Source: Kaistia adipata DSM 17808
GTDB taxonomy: Bacteria; Pseudomonadota; Alphaproteobacteria; Rhizobiales; Kaistiaceae
Assembly (NCBI RefSeq): GCF_000423225.1
Contig: NZ_KE383991.1
Location: 1-64,000, forward strand
Direction of reading: 5' to 3'
Length of the DNA: 64,000 nucleotides
In this document: positions 42,732 to 51,918 of the stretch, piece by piece
Numbering within the stretch: the first letter of the stretch is position 1
How the letters are laid out: every line of letters begins with the position of its first letter
The notes under the pieces: model-generated
Seen by the model: the letters and a program-made list of their open reading frames with translations, nothing else
Databases searched by the model: none
What the model was told of the DNA's origin: nothing
Made by a program: the position numbers and the translations under genes

Positions 42732-45023
42732 CTAGCGCAGAAGCTGCCAGTAGGGCGGCAGGCCGCTACGCGGCAGGAAACGGTCCTCGACCGCGACTTC
42801 GAGATGCGCCTCGCCGCCCGAATCGCCAAATCGCTCGCGATGGGCAATCCGAAGCGGCAACAACGGCGCCGCGTCGGCCTCCTCTCGCCAATCCTGCGTT
42901 TGGTGGGATTCGTCCAGGACGAAATCGAGCCCGCGCTCGATCCCCCTTCCGCTCGCCGTCCTGTAGGTCCAAAGCCCATCGCCAACCGCCTCGGCGAGCC
43001 GGGCCGCGAGGGTCCAGGCGACCAGATTGTAGCGGGAATAGTGCTTCGGCCGGGTTCGCTCGATTTCATGCGGCTGGGAACCGTCGACGGCAAAATGATG
43101 CGGTATGCGCTCGCGAGCCCGGCGCAGCGTCGTCGCCAACTCAGCGCCGTCGCCCAGGAAGCCGGCGATGGCGAGCACCTGCACGTCGAAGAACGTGCCG
43201 TGATTGTTGTGCGCGCTGCAGGCATGCCGGCCCTGCGGGCTGGCGTGCAGCCAGTCCAGATAGGCGCGCAGCCAGTTTCGAAAGGCCTGGCGCTCGGTGC
43301 CATCAAGCAGTCCCGCGGTCTCGATGAGACGAACGGCATCGAGGAGCGGAGCAATACAGGCCAGATCGAGCACACCGGAGCCCGAATTCTCGTCGTTGTT
43401 GTGCCCCCGCGTGACCTGGGCGAAGCGCAGATGTGGCGCCATACGGGTCTGAGGATCGAGGAACCAGGCACGCACCAGCTCGGCGGCACGCTCGAGATAG
43501 CGCCGCTCGCTCAACGCCGAGCCAGCCAGCGCGAGCATGATGACGTCATCGGAGAACGACTGGACGCGATCCCGGTCGAACTGGTCGGCAGCGAAATCCG
43601 GCAAGCCGGCGGAGAAAACGTCCTCACCGTCCCGTCTCCGGAAAGGGCGACCGTCCGGCGTGGAGGGATCGGGCCACCAGTAGCGAGCGAGGCTTAGATA
43701 GTCGTGCGGATTGCCACTCGGCGCGGGGCGTGGCTTGTCGGTGACGGAATAGGGTCCGCGAAGCAACGCTTCCTCGGCATCGGCCTTCAGCGCGATCGCC
43801 AGCGCCGCAGTCGGCACATCGGCGAGCCGCCGGAGCCGCGCGGCGTCATAGAGCGCCAGCGCCTCCGGCCGATAGCGCTCGGCGATGGCCCGTGCATCGA
43901 GAGCGTCCAGGGCGATGACGATGCCGGCTGCCCGCGATACATAGCGCATGGTGTCGCTGTTCGTACCTCGTTCGAGTTCGGGGCGGCCCGACTCAAGTCG
44001 TCCGACCCACCCTGCGGAGGCAAACTGGCCGGCGTCAGCAGATAGACTTGGTGCCGGCAGGTCCCATGGATCTCGTTCCCAGGAGTTCCAGACTCCGGAG
44101 ACACCCAATCGCCAGAGCAACTCCACCTTGGGTCGCACCCCATAGGGGAAGGCTTCATCGAACATTTCGGTCGCATCGCGGCGGAAGATGAGCTGCGGTT
44201 CATCTTCAGCAGGCGGCAACTCCTGATCACGCAGCAGCATCTCGTTGGTGGATGCTCGTAGCATCGGGACGACAAAGTACTTGAGATAGGCCTGCTCCAC
44301 GACGGCCTTCCTCAAGGCCCTCCACGCACTGGCTGTCACGAAGCAGTTTCCGTCCCAAGGCAGAATCCACTTCGCGAGGGAACGCCCTTCCCGCAAGGCT
44401 ACATTGCGCCCGCCGTTGTTGTTCATGACATAGAGATTCTTCACGCGACGCGCATGCACCTCAGCACGTAGTTTGGTGTCATCGCCCAGCCGCGCGAATG
44501 CCTCGTCGAGGAAAAACCCTTCTCGTTTGAAGCCGTTCGCTTCCCAGCCGATGCTCCCATACTCCGCTAAATCGAATGGGATGCGAGTGTAGCTTTGGCC
44601 GCTCCGCTCGAGAAGATCGATGATACGGGCCTCTTCCTCCGAGTCATAGATCCTGTTCAAAATCCAGCGCTTTTCGCAGTCCTGAAACTGCGGCTCATGG
44701 GCCAGAATTAGGCCCAGATTGCTGCGCGTCTGACCTTTGCGGTGGCGGGGCGGCAGGTCATTGCCAAGAATTCGGTAGAGGGCGAAACTATCAGGCTCCG
44801 CGGACACCGGCGATGCGAAGTAGGCGGCTTTCAGCGCGTCGAAATCGACCGAGATTGACTGCCTAAGCTGCTCCAAGGAGGCGGCCTTGGATGGCCGCCC
44901 TTCCCGACGACGGCGTTGCCAGCGCCGCATCTCCCGCTCGACCTTGTAGAACGGCCTGGCGACCTTCCAGGCCCAACTCGCCTGCAACGCCTCGATCTCG
45001 GCCGCGGTCAACTTCTTCGCCAT
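42732..45023 (-). CDS. Two-domain protein with C-terminal alginate-lyase-like domain
   Basis: The ATG at 45023 follows TTGGAG and gives 763 residues. The N-terminal 400 residues (FALYRILGNDLPPRHRKGQT RSN, MNNNGGRNVALREGRSLAKW, ILPWDGNCFVTASAWRALRK) look like a glycan-related domain, possibly a glycosyltransferase, but I do not recognise the family. The C-terminal part fits an alginate lyase fold: PHDYLSLARYWWPDPSTPDG, CSAHNNHGTFFDVQVLAIAG (about residue 604) and RTRPKHYSRYNLVAWTLAA (about 657). Such helical-toroid enzymes cut uronate polymers. There is no signal peptide, which is odd for a secreted lyase. Confidence 0.7.
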   Translation of the reverse strand: MAKKLTAAEIEALQASWAWKVARPFYKVEREMRRWQRRRREGRPSKAASLEQLRQSISVDFDALKAAYFASPVSAEPDSFALYRILGNDLPPRHRKGQTRSNLGLILAHEPQFQDCEKRWILNRIYDSEEEARIIDLLERSGQSYTRIPFDLAEYGSIGWEANGFKREGFFLDEAFARLGDDTKLRAEVHARRVKNLYVMNNNGGRNVALREGRSLAKWILPWDGNCFVTASAWRALRKAVVEQAYLKYFVVPMLRASTNEMLLRDQELPPAEDEPQLIFRRDATEMFDEAFPYGVRPKVELLWRLGVSGVWNSWERDPWDLPAPSLSADAGQFASAGWVGRLESGRPELERGTNSDTMRYVSRAAGIVIALDALDARAIAERYRPEALALYDAARLRRLADVPTAALAIALKADAEEALLRGPYSVTDKPRPAPSGNPHDYLSLARYWWPDPSTPDGRPFRRRDGEDVFSAGLPDFAADQFDRDRVQSFSDDVIMLALAGSALSERRYLERAAELVRAWFLDPQTRMAPHLRFAQVTRGHNNDENSGSGVLDLACIAPLLDAVRLIETAGLLDGTERQAFRNWLRAYLDWLHASPQGRHACSAHNNHGTFFDVQVLAIAGFLGDGAELATTLRRARERIPHHFAVDGSQPHEIERTRPKHYSRYNLVAWTLAARLAEAVGDGLWTYRTASGRGIERGLDFVLDESHQTQDWREEADAAPLLPLRIAHRERFGDSGGEAHLEVAVEDRFLPRSGLPPYWQLLR

Positions 45024-45197
45024 CGATACTCCAATCTGCCCCGCCCGCACGTGGGATCCGATCATGGTTATCGAGATCTTGCGGCGTTCGGTCAAATGCG
45101 ACGGCGCCATGCAACCTCGCCTTGAGCCGGGGCCGCTAGGATCAACTCGACGGCCAAGACTGCGCCGGAAACGGCCGAACGCGAGAGGAGTGGCTCC

Positions 45198-45569
45198 ATG
45201 TTTCTGATCCGGGCGGCATTCTGGTTCTCCGTCGTCGTGCTCCTGATTCCCGGCGACCCGAACGGCGGCACCGAGGCGCCGCGCATCAGCGCCGTCGACG
45301 CGATCGTTGCGGCGCAGGGCGCCGTCGCCGACCTCGCCGGCCTGTGCGATCGCCAGCCCGACGTCTGCACGAGCGGCGGCGCGGCGCTGGCCGCCTTCGG
45401 CGCCAAGGCGCGCTACAGCGCAGCGTTGCTCTACGGCCTCTTCGAGGGCACAGAGACCGCCCCGCGACTGCCCGGCGTTCCCGCCGGCGGCACGCTGACC
45501 CCGGACGACATGGCGCCGCAATGGCGCGCGCCCCGCTCGATCGACGCGCTGATCGAGCGCGACGCCTGA
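45198..45569 (+). CDS. DUF5330 family protein
   Basis: The 123-residue protein follows GAGGAG. It opens with a hydrophobic segment (FLIRAAFWFSVVVLLIPGDP) and contains ISAVDAIVAAQGAVADLAGL CDRQPDVC, the typical DUF5330 motif with paired cysteines, and a GTLTPDDMAPQWRAP end. Proteins of this kind are small exported or membrane-anchored proteins of unknown function in Hyphomicrobiales. It is followed by sufE on the same strand. Confidence 0.8.
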   Translation: MFLIRAAFWFSVVVLLIPGDPNGGTEAPRISAVDAIVAAQGAVADLAGLCDRQPDVCTSGGAALAAFGAKARYSAALLYGLFEGTETAPRLPGVPAGGTLTPDDMAPQWRAPRSIDALIERDA

Positions 45570-45641
45570 GCCAGGCGCCGTTTTCCTTCGTCGTCGGTTT
45601 CTTTCGTCCCGGCGGTTTCATCCGCGCGCCCGAAACGCTAT

Positions 45642-46094
45642 ATGCCGGGTACCATGGACACCACAGCCACGCTCGCCCCCATCGACCGGATTCTCGACGA
45701 TTTCGCCTTTCTCGACGAATGGGACGATCGTTATCGCTACCTGATCGAGCTCGGCCGCGGCCTGGCGCCGCTATCGCCCGAGGCGCACAACGACGCCAAC
45801 AAGGTGCAGGGCTGCGCCAGCCAGGTCTGGCTGGAAAAATCCCTCCGGCAGGAAGCCGACGGGCCGCATCTCGACTTCAGGGGCGACAGCGACGCGCTGA
45901 TCGTGCGCGGCCTCGTGGCGATCGTCATCGCCCTGTTCTCGGGCCGGCCGGCGAACGAGATCGTCGAAACGGACGCGGAAGCCGTATTCGAGAAGATCGG
46001 CTTGCGCGAGCACCTGACCGCGCAGCGGTCGAACGGCCTGCGTTCCATGGTGACGCGGATCAAGACCGAGGCCGCCGCCGCGGCGGCGGCTTGA
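45642..46094 (+). CDS. sufE: SufE family protein
   Basis: The 150-residue protein contains IDRILDDFAFLDEWDDRYRY LIELGRGLAPL, then NKVQGCASQVWLE with the catalytic cysteine that accepts sulfur from SufS, and GLVAIVIALFSGRPANEIVE. SufE shuttles persulfide during iron-sulfur cluster assembly. The start could be the second ATG at 45654. No other suf gene is nearby. The polyalanine C-terminus (KTEAAAAAAA) is unusual but harmless-looking. Confidence 0.92.
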   Translation: MPGTMDTTATLAPIDRILDDFAFLDEWDDRYRYLIELGRGLAPLSPEAHNDANKVQGCASQVWLEKSLRQEADGPHLDFRGDSDALIVRGLVAIVIALFSGRPANEIVETDAEAVFEKIGLREHLTAQRSNGLRSMVTRIKTEAAAAAAA

Positions 46095-46101
46095 CCCGCC
46101 C

Positions 46102-46905
46102 TCAGCCCACTTCCGGCCGATAGTCGTCGCTGCCCCAATGGCGCAGGCCGCGTGCGCGGCGATGTCCCTCAGCGGTCGACGACAGTCCGTAGTGGCGCGC
46201 CAGCGCCGAAAGCGCCAGCTGCAGCACCAGCTTGGCCGAACGCTTCGGCCAGCCCCGCGCCGTCTCGATTGCCTCGATCCCTTTCAGGAAGCAGCAGAAG
46301 TCGACGAGCACACCGGCGAATTCCGGCCCGACCGCCGCGAGCGCCCGCTCGCAGCGCAGGCGAGCCGAGAGCGCCGCCTCCGTCAGCTCCGCCATGCCGC
46401 CGGCGCCGCCGCGCCGGCCGCTGGCGACCGCCGCCGACCAGTTCGCCGTCACGCGCGGCATCATCTGGCCGCGCGTGAAATCCGCTCGCAGCCGCTCGCC
46501 GGCCTGAAAGGCGGCATCGTCGATCAGGGGCCTGCCGTCGCGCCCCTTGCGGACGCGCAGCCAGGCGAGCGGACTTTCCGCGAGATCGACCGTCACGGCG
46601 ATGCGCTCGCCATCAAGCTCCGTGGTGGCTGCCGCCCGCGCTTGGTGCTGGCCGGCGAAATCGTCGCCTCCGGCGAGAAGCCGGCGCACCATCGTCCGCC
46701 CGGCCGCGGAAAGGCCAAGCGCCCCCGACGAATCCGGCTCGAGAGCCCCCTGCGCCAGAAGCGTCCTGACGTCCACGGCCTCGACGGGAGACTGGGCCGA
46801 GGTTCCGGACAGCACGAGGACGTGGCCGCCGGGACGCGACTCCAGGCGCGCGCCCGACGCCGCCAGGCGCCGCGCCAGCCGGCCGGCGCCACGCGACGGC
46901 CTCAT
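46102..46905 (-). CDS. DUF6456 domain protein
   Basis: The ATG at 46905 overlaps the stop of the DnaA-HTH gene (ATGA) and gives 267 residues. The second half contains SPLAWLRVRKGRDGRPLIDD AAFQAGERLRADFTRGQMMP, the start of the DUF6456 domain, then FAGVLVDFCCFLKGIEAIET and WPKRSAKLVLQLALSALARH YGL. The family is typical of Hyphomicrobiales and is encoded next to a DnaA-domain protein. The function is unknown; a DNA-related role is suggested by its partner. Confidence 0.8.
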   Translation of the reverse strand: MRPSRGAGRLARRLAASGARLESRPGGHVLVLSGTSAQSPVEAVDVRTLLAQGALEPDSSGALGLSAAGRTMVRRLLAGGDDFAGQHQARAAATTELDGERIAVTVDLAESPLAWLRVRKGRDGRPLIDDAAFQAGERLRADFTRGQMMPRVTANWSAAVASGRRGGAGGMAELTEAALSARLRCERALAAVGPEFAGVLVDFCCFLKGIEAIETARGWPKRSAKLVLQLALSALARHYGLSSTAEGHRRARGLRHWGSDDYRPEVG

Positions 46906-47288
46906 GACACGCTCCGGGATCGAACGGACGGTTTCACGGCGTCGCGCGCCGCCCGCTCCAGGCAGGCGACGAGCTGGTCGACGCGCGCCTCGTCGCGCCG
47001 GTCCTCGATGCGACGGCAGGCATGCGCCGCCGTGGTCCGGTCGCGTCCGAAGAGCCGTCCCGCCTCGGTGAAGCTGAGGCCGAGCGTGGTGTGGGCCAGG
47101 TAGAGCGCCAGCTGCCTCGCATGGCTGATCTCGGCCGTGCCCCGGCCCGGCCCGCAGATGGCGCGGGGCGCGACGGAGAGCGCCGCGCCGACCAAGGAAG
47201 CCAGCCCCTGGCGGATGCCTTCCTGCTCGTTTCCACGCGGGTCGCGAGACGAGGGTTTCGGGAGCGCCTCCCCGTTCGGCCTGTACAT
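46902..47288 (-). CDS. DnaA domain IV-like HTH protein
   Basis: The 128-residue protein starts at the ATG at 47288 with GGAGG six bases upstream. Its core, ARQLALYLAHTTLGLSFTEA GRLFGRDRTTAAHACRRIED, matches the DNA-binding domain IV of DnaA, including the GRDRTT-type signature helix that reads the DnaA box. The AAA+ ATPase domain is absent. It may bind DnaA-box-like sites as a regulator. It is translationally coupled to the DUF6456 gene. Confidence 0.85.
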   Translation of the reverse strand: MYRPNGEALPKPSSRDPRGNEQEGIRQGLASLVGAALSVAPRAICGPGRGTAEISHARQLALYLAHTTLGLSFTEAGRLFGRDRTTAAHACRRIEDRRDEARVDQLVACLERAARDAVKPSVRSRSVS

Positions 47289-47482
47289 GTCCGACCTCCA
47301 CATTGATGCGATAGGAATTAAAACCTATGACACCTTAGCGCCGACGGAAACGGGCGGGGATAGATTCTTTTCACGCCCCCAGGCAGCAGCGGCCGGCGCT
47401 CTCGAGCGCGGGGACAGAGCGGCTGCGTGTCCCCGCCCACTCCAGCGGCCGGACAATGGCCTCCGAGGCAAAGGAGGCGACC

Positions 47483-47830
47483 ATGACCGAAGCGGAAACG
47501 TGCAAGACATTCGAACCGAAGTCCCCGACGGCGATGCGCGGGATCGCCTCCCGGGCGGTGGCCTCGACCATCGCGGCGGGGATCCTCGACTATGACCGCC
47601 GGCGCTGCCTGCCCGCGCTGCTGCCGCTGATGCCCGCCGAGGTCGCAGACACCGGCGAGACGATGCGGCGGCGGATCGTCGTGCGTCTCGCCAGGGCGCT
47701 CCGTGCCGAACGCCGGCGCGGCCGGGCCGGCCACTGGAGCTACGACATCAACCGCCACATCGCCCTGCTCCAGGCCTATGAGGCCGAGCGCCGGCATCTG
47801 CGGGCCCCCGCCGGTCCGCGCCGGCCATAG
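47483..47830 (+). CDS. DUF6477-like protein
   Basis: The ATG at 47483 follows AAGGAGG. The 115-residue protein has SRAVASTIAAGILDYDRRRC LPALLPL and a C-terminal GHWSYDINRHIALLQAYEAE RRHL, resembling the DUF6477 pattern of alphaproteobacteria. The function is unknown. It ends at a hairpin shared with the convergent mucR-type gene. Confidence 0.6.
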   Translation: MTEAETCKTFEPKSPTAMRGIASRAVASTIAAGILDYDRRRCLPALLPLMPAEVADTGETMRRRIVVRLARALRAERRRGRAGHWSYDINRHIALLQAYEAERRHLRAPAGPRRP

Positions 47831-47860
47831 AAAAAGGGCCCGGCGAATGCCGGGCCCTTT
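47831..47860. terminator. Bidirectional terminator
   Basis: The hairpin aaagggcccggc-gaat-gccgggcccttt, with A-run on one side and T-run on the other, lies between convergent genes and can end transcription in both directions. Confidence 0.88.
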
Positions 47861-47873
47861 GAAGCATCGTGCG

Positions 47874-48290
47874 TCAGACGCGGCGCTTGCGCTGCTGGCC
47901 GAGGCCCATCTTCTTGGCGAGCTCGGAACGCGCGGCGGCATAGCTCGGGGCGACCATCGGATAGTCGGCCGGCAGGCCCCACTTCTCGCGATATTCTTCC
48001 GGCGAAAGATCATAGTGCGTGCGCAGGTGGCGCTTCAGCGACTTGAACTTCTTGCCGTCCTCGAGGCAGACGATAAAGTCCGGGAACACCGACTTCTTCG
48101 GGTTCACGGCCGGCTTTAGCGGCTCGGGCTCGGGCTCGACGACGCCGCCATGGGTGCGGTTCAGCGCCTGATAGACTTCGGTGATCAGCCCCGGGAGATC
48201 ATTGGCCGAAACGGAGTTATTGCTGACGTAAGCGGAGACGATATCAGCCGTCAGATCTATAAGGTCGCTTCCTGCCGTTTTCTCGATCAT
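47874..48290 (-). CDS. mucR: MucR-family transcriptional regulator
   Basis: The 138-residue protein has the Ros/MucR layout: N-terminal [25 protein letters not shown], a proline-rich link ([10 protein letters not shown]), the zinc finger [25 protein letters not shown] (ligands around Cys-Asp/His-His) and [26 protein letters not shown]. MucR proteins bind AT-rich promoters and repress exopolysaccharide, flagellar and cell-cycle genes, including their own. The 270-base gap upstream (48291-48559) is AT-rich and holds no other gene, fitting autoregulation. Confidence 0.93.
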   Translation of the reverse strand: MIEKTAGSDLIDLTADIVSAYVSNNSVSANDLPGLITEVYQALNRTHGGVVEPEPEPLKPAVNPKKSVFPDFIVCLEDGKKFKSLKRHLRTHYDLSPEEYREKWGLPADYPMVAPSYAAARSELAKKMGLGQQRKRRV

Positions 48291-48559
48291 GGTCTACCCT
48301 AACCTCGGTTGTGTCATAGCAATTCTGTAACGAAGAATTTGACAGCTTGCAGCTTCGAATGTGCCAGCGCCGCGGAAATTCACGCGGTGGGCATGCCATT
48401 CGGCGCGCTAAATCCGTTACTTCGTGGCACCTATATAAGTCGCATTCCGCAAAGACAAGCACTAAGTCGCCGCATCGAATGCGCCCGGCACATCTTTGTG
48501 CTCGCGACGATTCGTCTCGGCCAATCTTCCCCTGTTCACATTTCGCGGCGAAAACCCAT

Positions 48560-50242
48560 TCACAATGCCGCGATCAACACATATGCCGCGATCAAAGTGG
48601 TGGCCCAGAACGCGATCTGACCGGTTCGCCAGTTGGCGGCATTGACCAGTTCCGCCGCGAAACGCCGCGAAAACGCCGACAGGCGGGCCCGGACGGGATC
48701 TTCCAGCACCGCGAGCGCGGCGCGCCCGGGCCGGGTGAAGCGCGCCCAGGCGGGCAGAACCTTCCGTGGCAGTTCGCGCCACAGCCAGTCGACGTCCAGC
48801 GTAGATCCGGCCCGTGGACGAAGTAACGGCAGCACCATGACAAATATGCAACTTGCGGCGACTAGGAGCTGCAACTGGAACAGGACGTGATCCGGCGTCA
48901 GGATCGCGACGCCCGAGATCTCGGGCACGAGCGGCACCAGCACCGACGGGAAGCATCCGATCGCGAGAATCGCGCCGCAGAGCAGCGCCATCGCGGCCTT
49001 CATCGACCAGGCTGGATCACGCGGCTCCGGTGCCTTGCCGGCAGGACGGAACAGGGCGAACCACGGCAGGCGCAGGCCGACATAGAGGAACGACCCGGCG
49101 GAGACCGCCGTCAGCGCGAACCAGAACAGGCCCGCGTGATCCGCCGCCAGCGCGGCCATGATGGCCGACTTGCTGACGAAGCCGGCCGTCAGCGGCACGG
49201 CGGCGAGCGAGAAGGCGCCGACCAGCATCGCCGCCGTGACCAGCGGCATCGCGGCCGCCAGCCCGCCGAGCGCGGAAAGGCGGGTCTCGCCGGTCGCCTT
49301 CAGGATCGCTCCGGCCGCCATCATCAGGAGCGCCTTGTAGAGGATGTGGGCGAAGGCGTGCAGCGCCGCGGCAGCGAGCGCCAGCTCCGATCCGAGACCG
49401 ACCGCGACCAGCATGAAGCCGACCTGGCCGACGATCGAATAGGACAGCAGCCGGCGGATGTCGTCCTCGAGAAGCGCGTAGACCATGCCGTAGACGGCCA
49501 TGGCGAGGCCGAACCACAGGAGCGCCGGCTCGCCGGGGAACAGGCGGATCAGCACCAGCACGGCGGCCTTGGTGGTGAAGGCCGACAGGAAGACGGTGCC
49601 CGACCACGACGCCTTCGGATAGGCGTCGGCGACCCAGGCCGAGAGCGGCGGTGCGCCGGCGTTGACGAGGATGCCGGCCAGCATCAGCCAGCGGCCGAGG
49701 CTATCGGCGCGAACCGCCTGCAACGCGACGCTGCCCGAAGCCGAGACCTCGGCGGCGATGCCGGCGAAGAGCAGGATGCCGCCGAGCACGTGGATCAACG
49801 CATAGCGCAGACCGGCGCGGGTATCGCCGTTCGACCAGATCACCACCGTCGACCCGATCGCCATGACTTCCCAGAAGACGAACAGGCTCGCGAGATCACC
49901 GGCGAAGGCGATGCCTTGCGCCGCGCCGGCATAGATGAGGGCTGCCGCCTTCTCGGCGACGTTCTCCTGGGACTGGCCGTAGAGCGCCCCGGCGAGCGCG
50001 GCGATGCCGAAAGCCGTGCCGAAGATGCGCGCCAACTGGTCGGGGGCGAGCGGCACCAGCCCGAGGCCGAGCCAGTCGACGACCAGCCCCGGCCCGAGCG
50101 GCAGAAGCCAGACCAACGCCAGCGCCGCGACCGGCGCGGCCAGGAAGAGCGCGTTGCGCAACCAGCCCCGCACGAGCGGCAGCAGCAGACCGGCGACGAT
50201 CAGGACAAGAGCCGGCGACAGCGGCCCGAAGCTCTCAGTCAT
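48560..50242 (-). CDS. Mrp D-like proton-conducting subunit (third copy)
   Basis: The 560-residue membrane protein has the quinone/Mrp antiporter core: FWEVMAIGSTVVIWSNGD with the conserved membrane Glu, LSAFTTKAAVLVLIRLF with the channel Lys, LLSYSIVGQVGFMLVAVGLG and HAFAHILYKALLMMAAGAIL. A long C-terminal extension (about 100 residues, PRAGSTLDVDWLWRELPRKV onward) ends in an extra membrane segment. It is the last gene of the Mrp operon and overlaps the 72-residue gene by 8 bases. Confidence 0.85.
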   Translation of the reverse strand: MTESFGPLSPALVLIVAGLLLPLVRGWLRNALFLAAPVAALALVWLLPLGPGLVVDWLGLGLVPLAPDQLARIFGTAFGIAALAGALYGQSQENVAEKAAALIYAGAAQGIAFAGDLASLFVFWEVMAIGSTVVIWSNGDTRAGLRYALIHVLGGILLFAGIAAEVSASGSVALQAVRADSLGRWLMLAGILVNAGAPPLSAWVADAYPKASWSGTVFLSAFTTKAAVLVLIRLFPGEPALLWFGLAMAVYGMVYALLEDDIRRLLSYSIVGQVGFMLVAVGLGSELALAAAALHAFAHILYKALLMMAAGAILKATGETRLSALGGLAAAMPLVTAAMLVGAFSLAAVPLTAGFVSKSAIMAALAADHAGLFWFALTAVSAGSFLYVGLRLPWFALFRPAGKAPEPRDPAWSMKAAMALLCGAILAIGCFPSVLVPLVPEISGVAILTPDHVLFQLQLLVAASCIFVMVLPLLRPRAGSTLDVDWLWRELPRKVLPAWARFTRPGRAALAVLEDPVRARLSAFSRRFAAELVNAANWRTGQIAFWATTLIAAYVLIAAL

Positions 50243-50453
50243 CCGCCCGCTCCTCCGTCCGCCGCAGGAGCAGTCCCCAGCCCTGCGCCAGGACGACCGC
50301 GAGGGCGGCGCCAACCAGCCCGAACCAGGCGGCGAAACCGGGCGTGCCGTCGATCCAGAAGCTGCCGTGATCCTCGACGAAGAAGTCGGCGACCACCAGC
50401 AGGGCCAGCACGACGAGAAGGGCCATCAGGGCGAGGCGGCGGGATCGTTCCAT
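50235..50453 (-). CDS. Small membrane protein in the Mrp operon
   Basis: The 72-residue protein has two hydrophobic segments (RLALMALLVVLALLVVADFF; GFAAWFGLVGAALAVVLAQG). The loop between them, VEDHGSFWIDGTPGF, carries charged and aromatic residues. It starts one base after the stop of the second D-like gene and overlaps the third. Small accessory proteins like this occur in some bacterial Mrp-type operons; the function is unknown. Confidence 0.7.
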   Translation of the reverse strand: MERSRRLALMALLVVLALLVVADFFVEDHGSFWIDGTPGFAAWFGLVGAALAVVLAQGWGLLLRRTEERADD

Positions 50454-50454
50454 C

Positions 50455-51918
50455 TCAACCTCCCACGATCATCGAAGCGAGTCGGTAGGGAACGCCCGGC
50501 AGCAGGAAAAGCAGGACCGTCCCGGCGGCCGTCGCGGTCAGCGCGATCACCATCGGCAACGGCGCCTCCTTGCGCGGCCCGTTCGCCGGCCGCAGGAAGG
50601 CGCGGATCAGGATCGGCAGGAAATAGGCGGCATTCAGCACGGTCGAGAGCGCAATGGCCGCCACCGCGACCCAGTCGGTCGCCCCCGTCGCGGCATCGAG
50701 GATGAACCATTTGCCGAGGAATCCCGCCGCCGGCGGCAGGCCGATCATCGAGAGCGCGCCGATGGCGAAGGCACCCATCGTCCACGGCATGCGACGGCCG
50801 ATGCCGTCCATCTCGCTGACCTTGGTGACGTGCTCGGCCGTGTAGACGGCGCCCGCGCCGAAGAAGAGGGTGATCTTCGAGACCGCATGCGCCGCGATGT
50901 GCAGCGCCGCGCCGAGAACCGCCACCGGCGAGGCGAGCGCCGCCGCGAGCACGACATAGGAGAGCTGGCCGACCGTCGAATAGGCGAGCCGGCGCTTCAG
51001 GTCGTCGGCGCGGAGCGCGACGAACGAGGCGGCGACGATGGTGAAGCCGGCGGCATAGACCAGCCACTGGCTGGCGCCCGATTGCGCCAGCGTCTCGATG
51101 CCGAACACCGAGACGACCACCTTCAGGATGGTGAAGACGCCCGCCTTGACGACGGCGACGGCATGCAGCAGCGCCGAAACCGGCGTCGGCGCCACCATCG
51201 CCGCCGGCAGCCAGCGATGCAGCGGCATCACGGCCGCCTTGGCGGCGCCGAAGACGAACATGGCGAGCAACAGCGCCAGCGCGACGGGACCGAGCTTGTC
51301 GCCAAGGATGCCACCGGTGCGGAAATCGAGCGTGCCCGCGATCATGCCGGTCCAGACGATCGCCGGCAGCAGCAGCACCATCGAGGCGCCGATCAGCGTC
51401 AGGAGATAGACGCGGCCCGCCCGCATCGCCGTCGGGCTGCGCTTGTGGGTGACGAGCGGATAGGTGGAGAGCGACAGCAATTCGTAGAAGACGAAGAGCG
51501 TGAAGAGATTGCCGGAGAAGGCCAGGCCCATCGTGGCGAAGATAGCGATGGCGAAACAGGCGTAGAACGGCGTCTGGCGCGGCTCGTCATTGCCGCGCAT
51601 GTAGCCGATCGAATAGAGCGAGTTGACGATCCAGAGCGTCGAGGCGACGGCGGCGAACAGCATGCCGAGCGGATCGATCCGGAGCGCCAGCTCGAGGCCG
51701 GGCGCGACCGAGGCGAGGTGCAGCTCGGGTCGCGCGCCGGCGAGCACGCGCGCCAGCAGCGCCATCACCGTCGCGAACAGCAGCCCCGCGCCGAGAAGCG
51801 TGGCCGTCTCGCGAAGATTCGGCCAGCGGCCGAGCAGCGCGATCGCCAGCGTCGCCAGTGCCGGCAGCGCCAGCGAAAGCGCGAGCAGCTGCGGATCGCC
51901 GAAACCGGGAGCCGTCAT
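50455..51918 (-). CDS. Mrp D-like proton-conducting subunit (second copy)
   Basis: The 487-residue protein starts at the ATG at 51918, which overlaps the previous stop by 4 bases. Key features are IDPLGMLFAAVASTLWIVNS LYSIGYM, LFVFYELLSLSTYPLVTHKR (membrane Glu), VSALLHAVAVVKAGVFTILK (His and Lys of the proton path), LAYSTVGQLSYVVL and HIAAHAVSKITLFFGAGAVY. The pattern is closer to NuoL/MrpA N-terminal domains than to MrpD, so it may stand in for the missing MrpA. Confidence 0.87.
   Translation of the reverse strand: MTAPGFGDPQLLALSLALPALATLAIALLGRWPNLRETATLLGAGLLFATVMALLARVLAGARPELHLASVAPGLELALRIDPLGMLFAAVASTLWIVNSLYSIGYMRGNDEPRQTPFYACFAIAIFATMGLAFSGNLFTLFVFYELLSLSTYPLVTHKRSPTAMRAGRVYLLTLIGASMVLLLPAIVWTGMIAGTLDFRTGGILGDKLGPVALALLLAMFVFGAAKAAVMPLHRWLPAAMVAPTPVSALLHAVAVVKAGVFTILKVVVSVFGIETLAQSGASQWLVYAAGFTIVAASFVALRADDLKRRLAYSTVGQLSYVVLAAALASPVAVLGAALHIAAHAVSKITLFFGAGAVYTAEHVTKVSEMDGIGRRMPWTMGAFAIGALSMIGLPPAAGFLGKWFILDAATGATDWVAVAAIALSTVLNAAYFLPILIRAFLRPANGPRKEAPLPMVIALTATAAGTVLLFLLPGVPYRLASMIVGG

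Noticed and set aside
48887-50488. Long plus-strand frames opposite the Mrp operon (also 50830-52113 and 51858-53381)
   Set aside because: They mirror membrane proteins with conserved proton-path residues. The antisense products are extremely rich in Arg, Asp, Gln and His.
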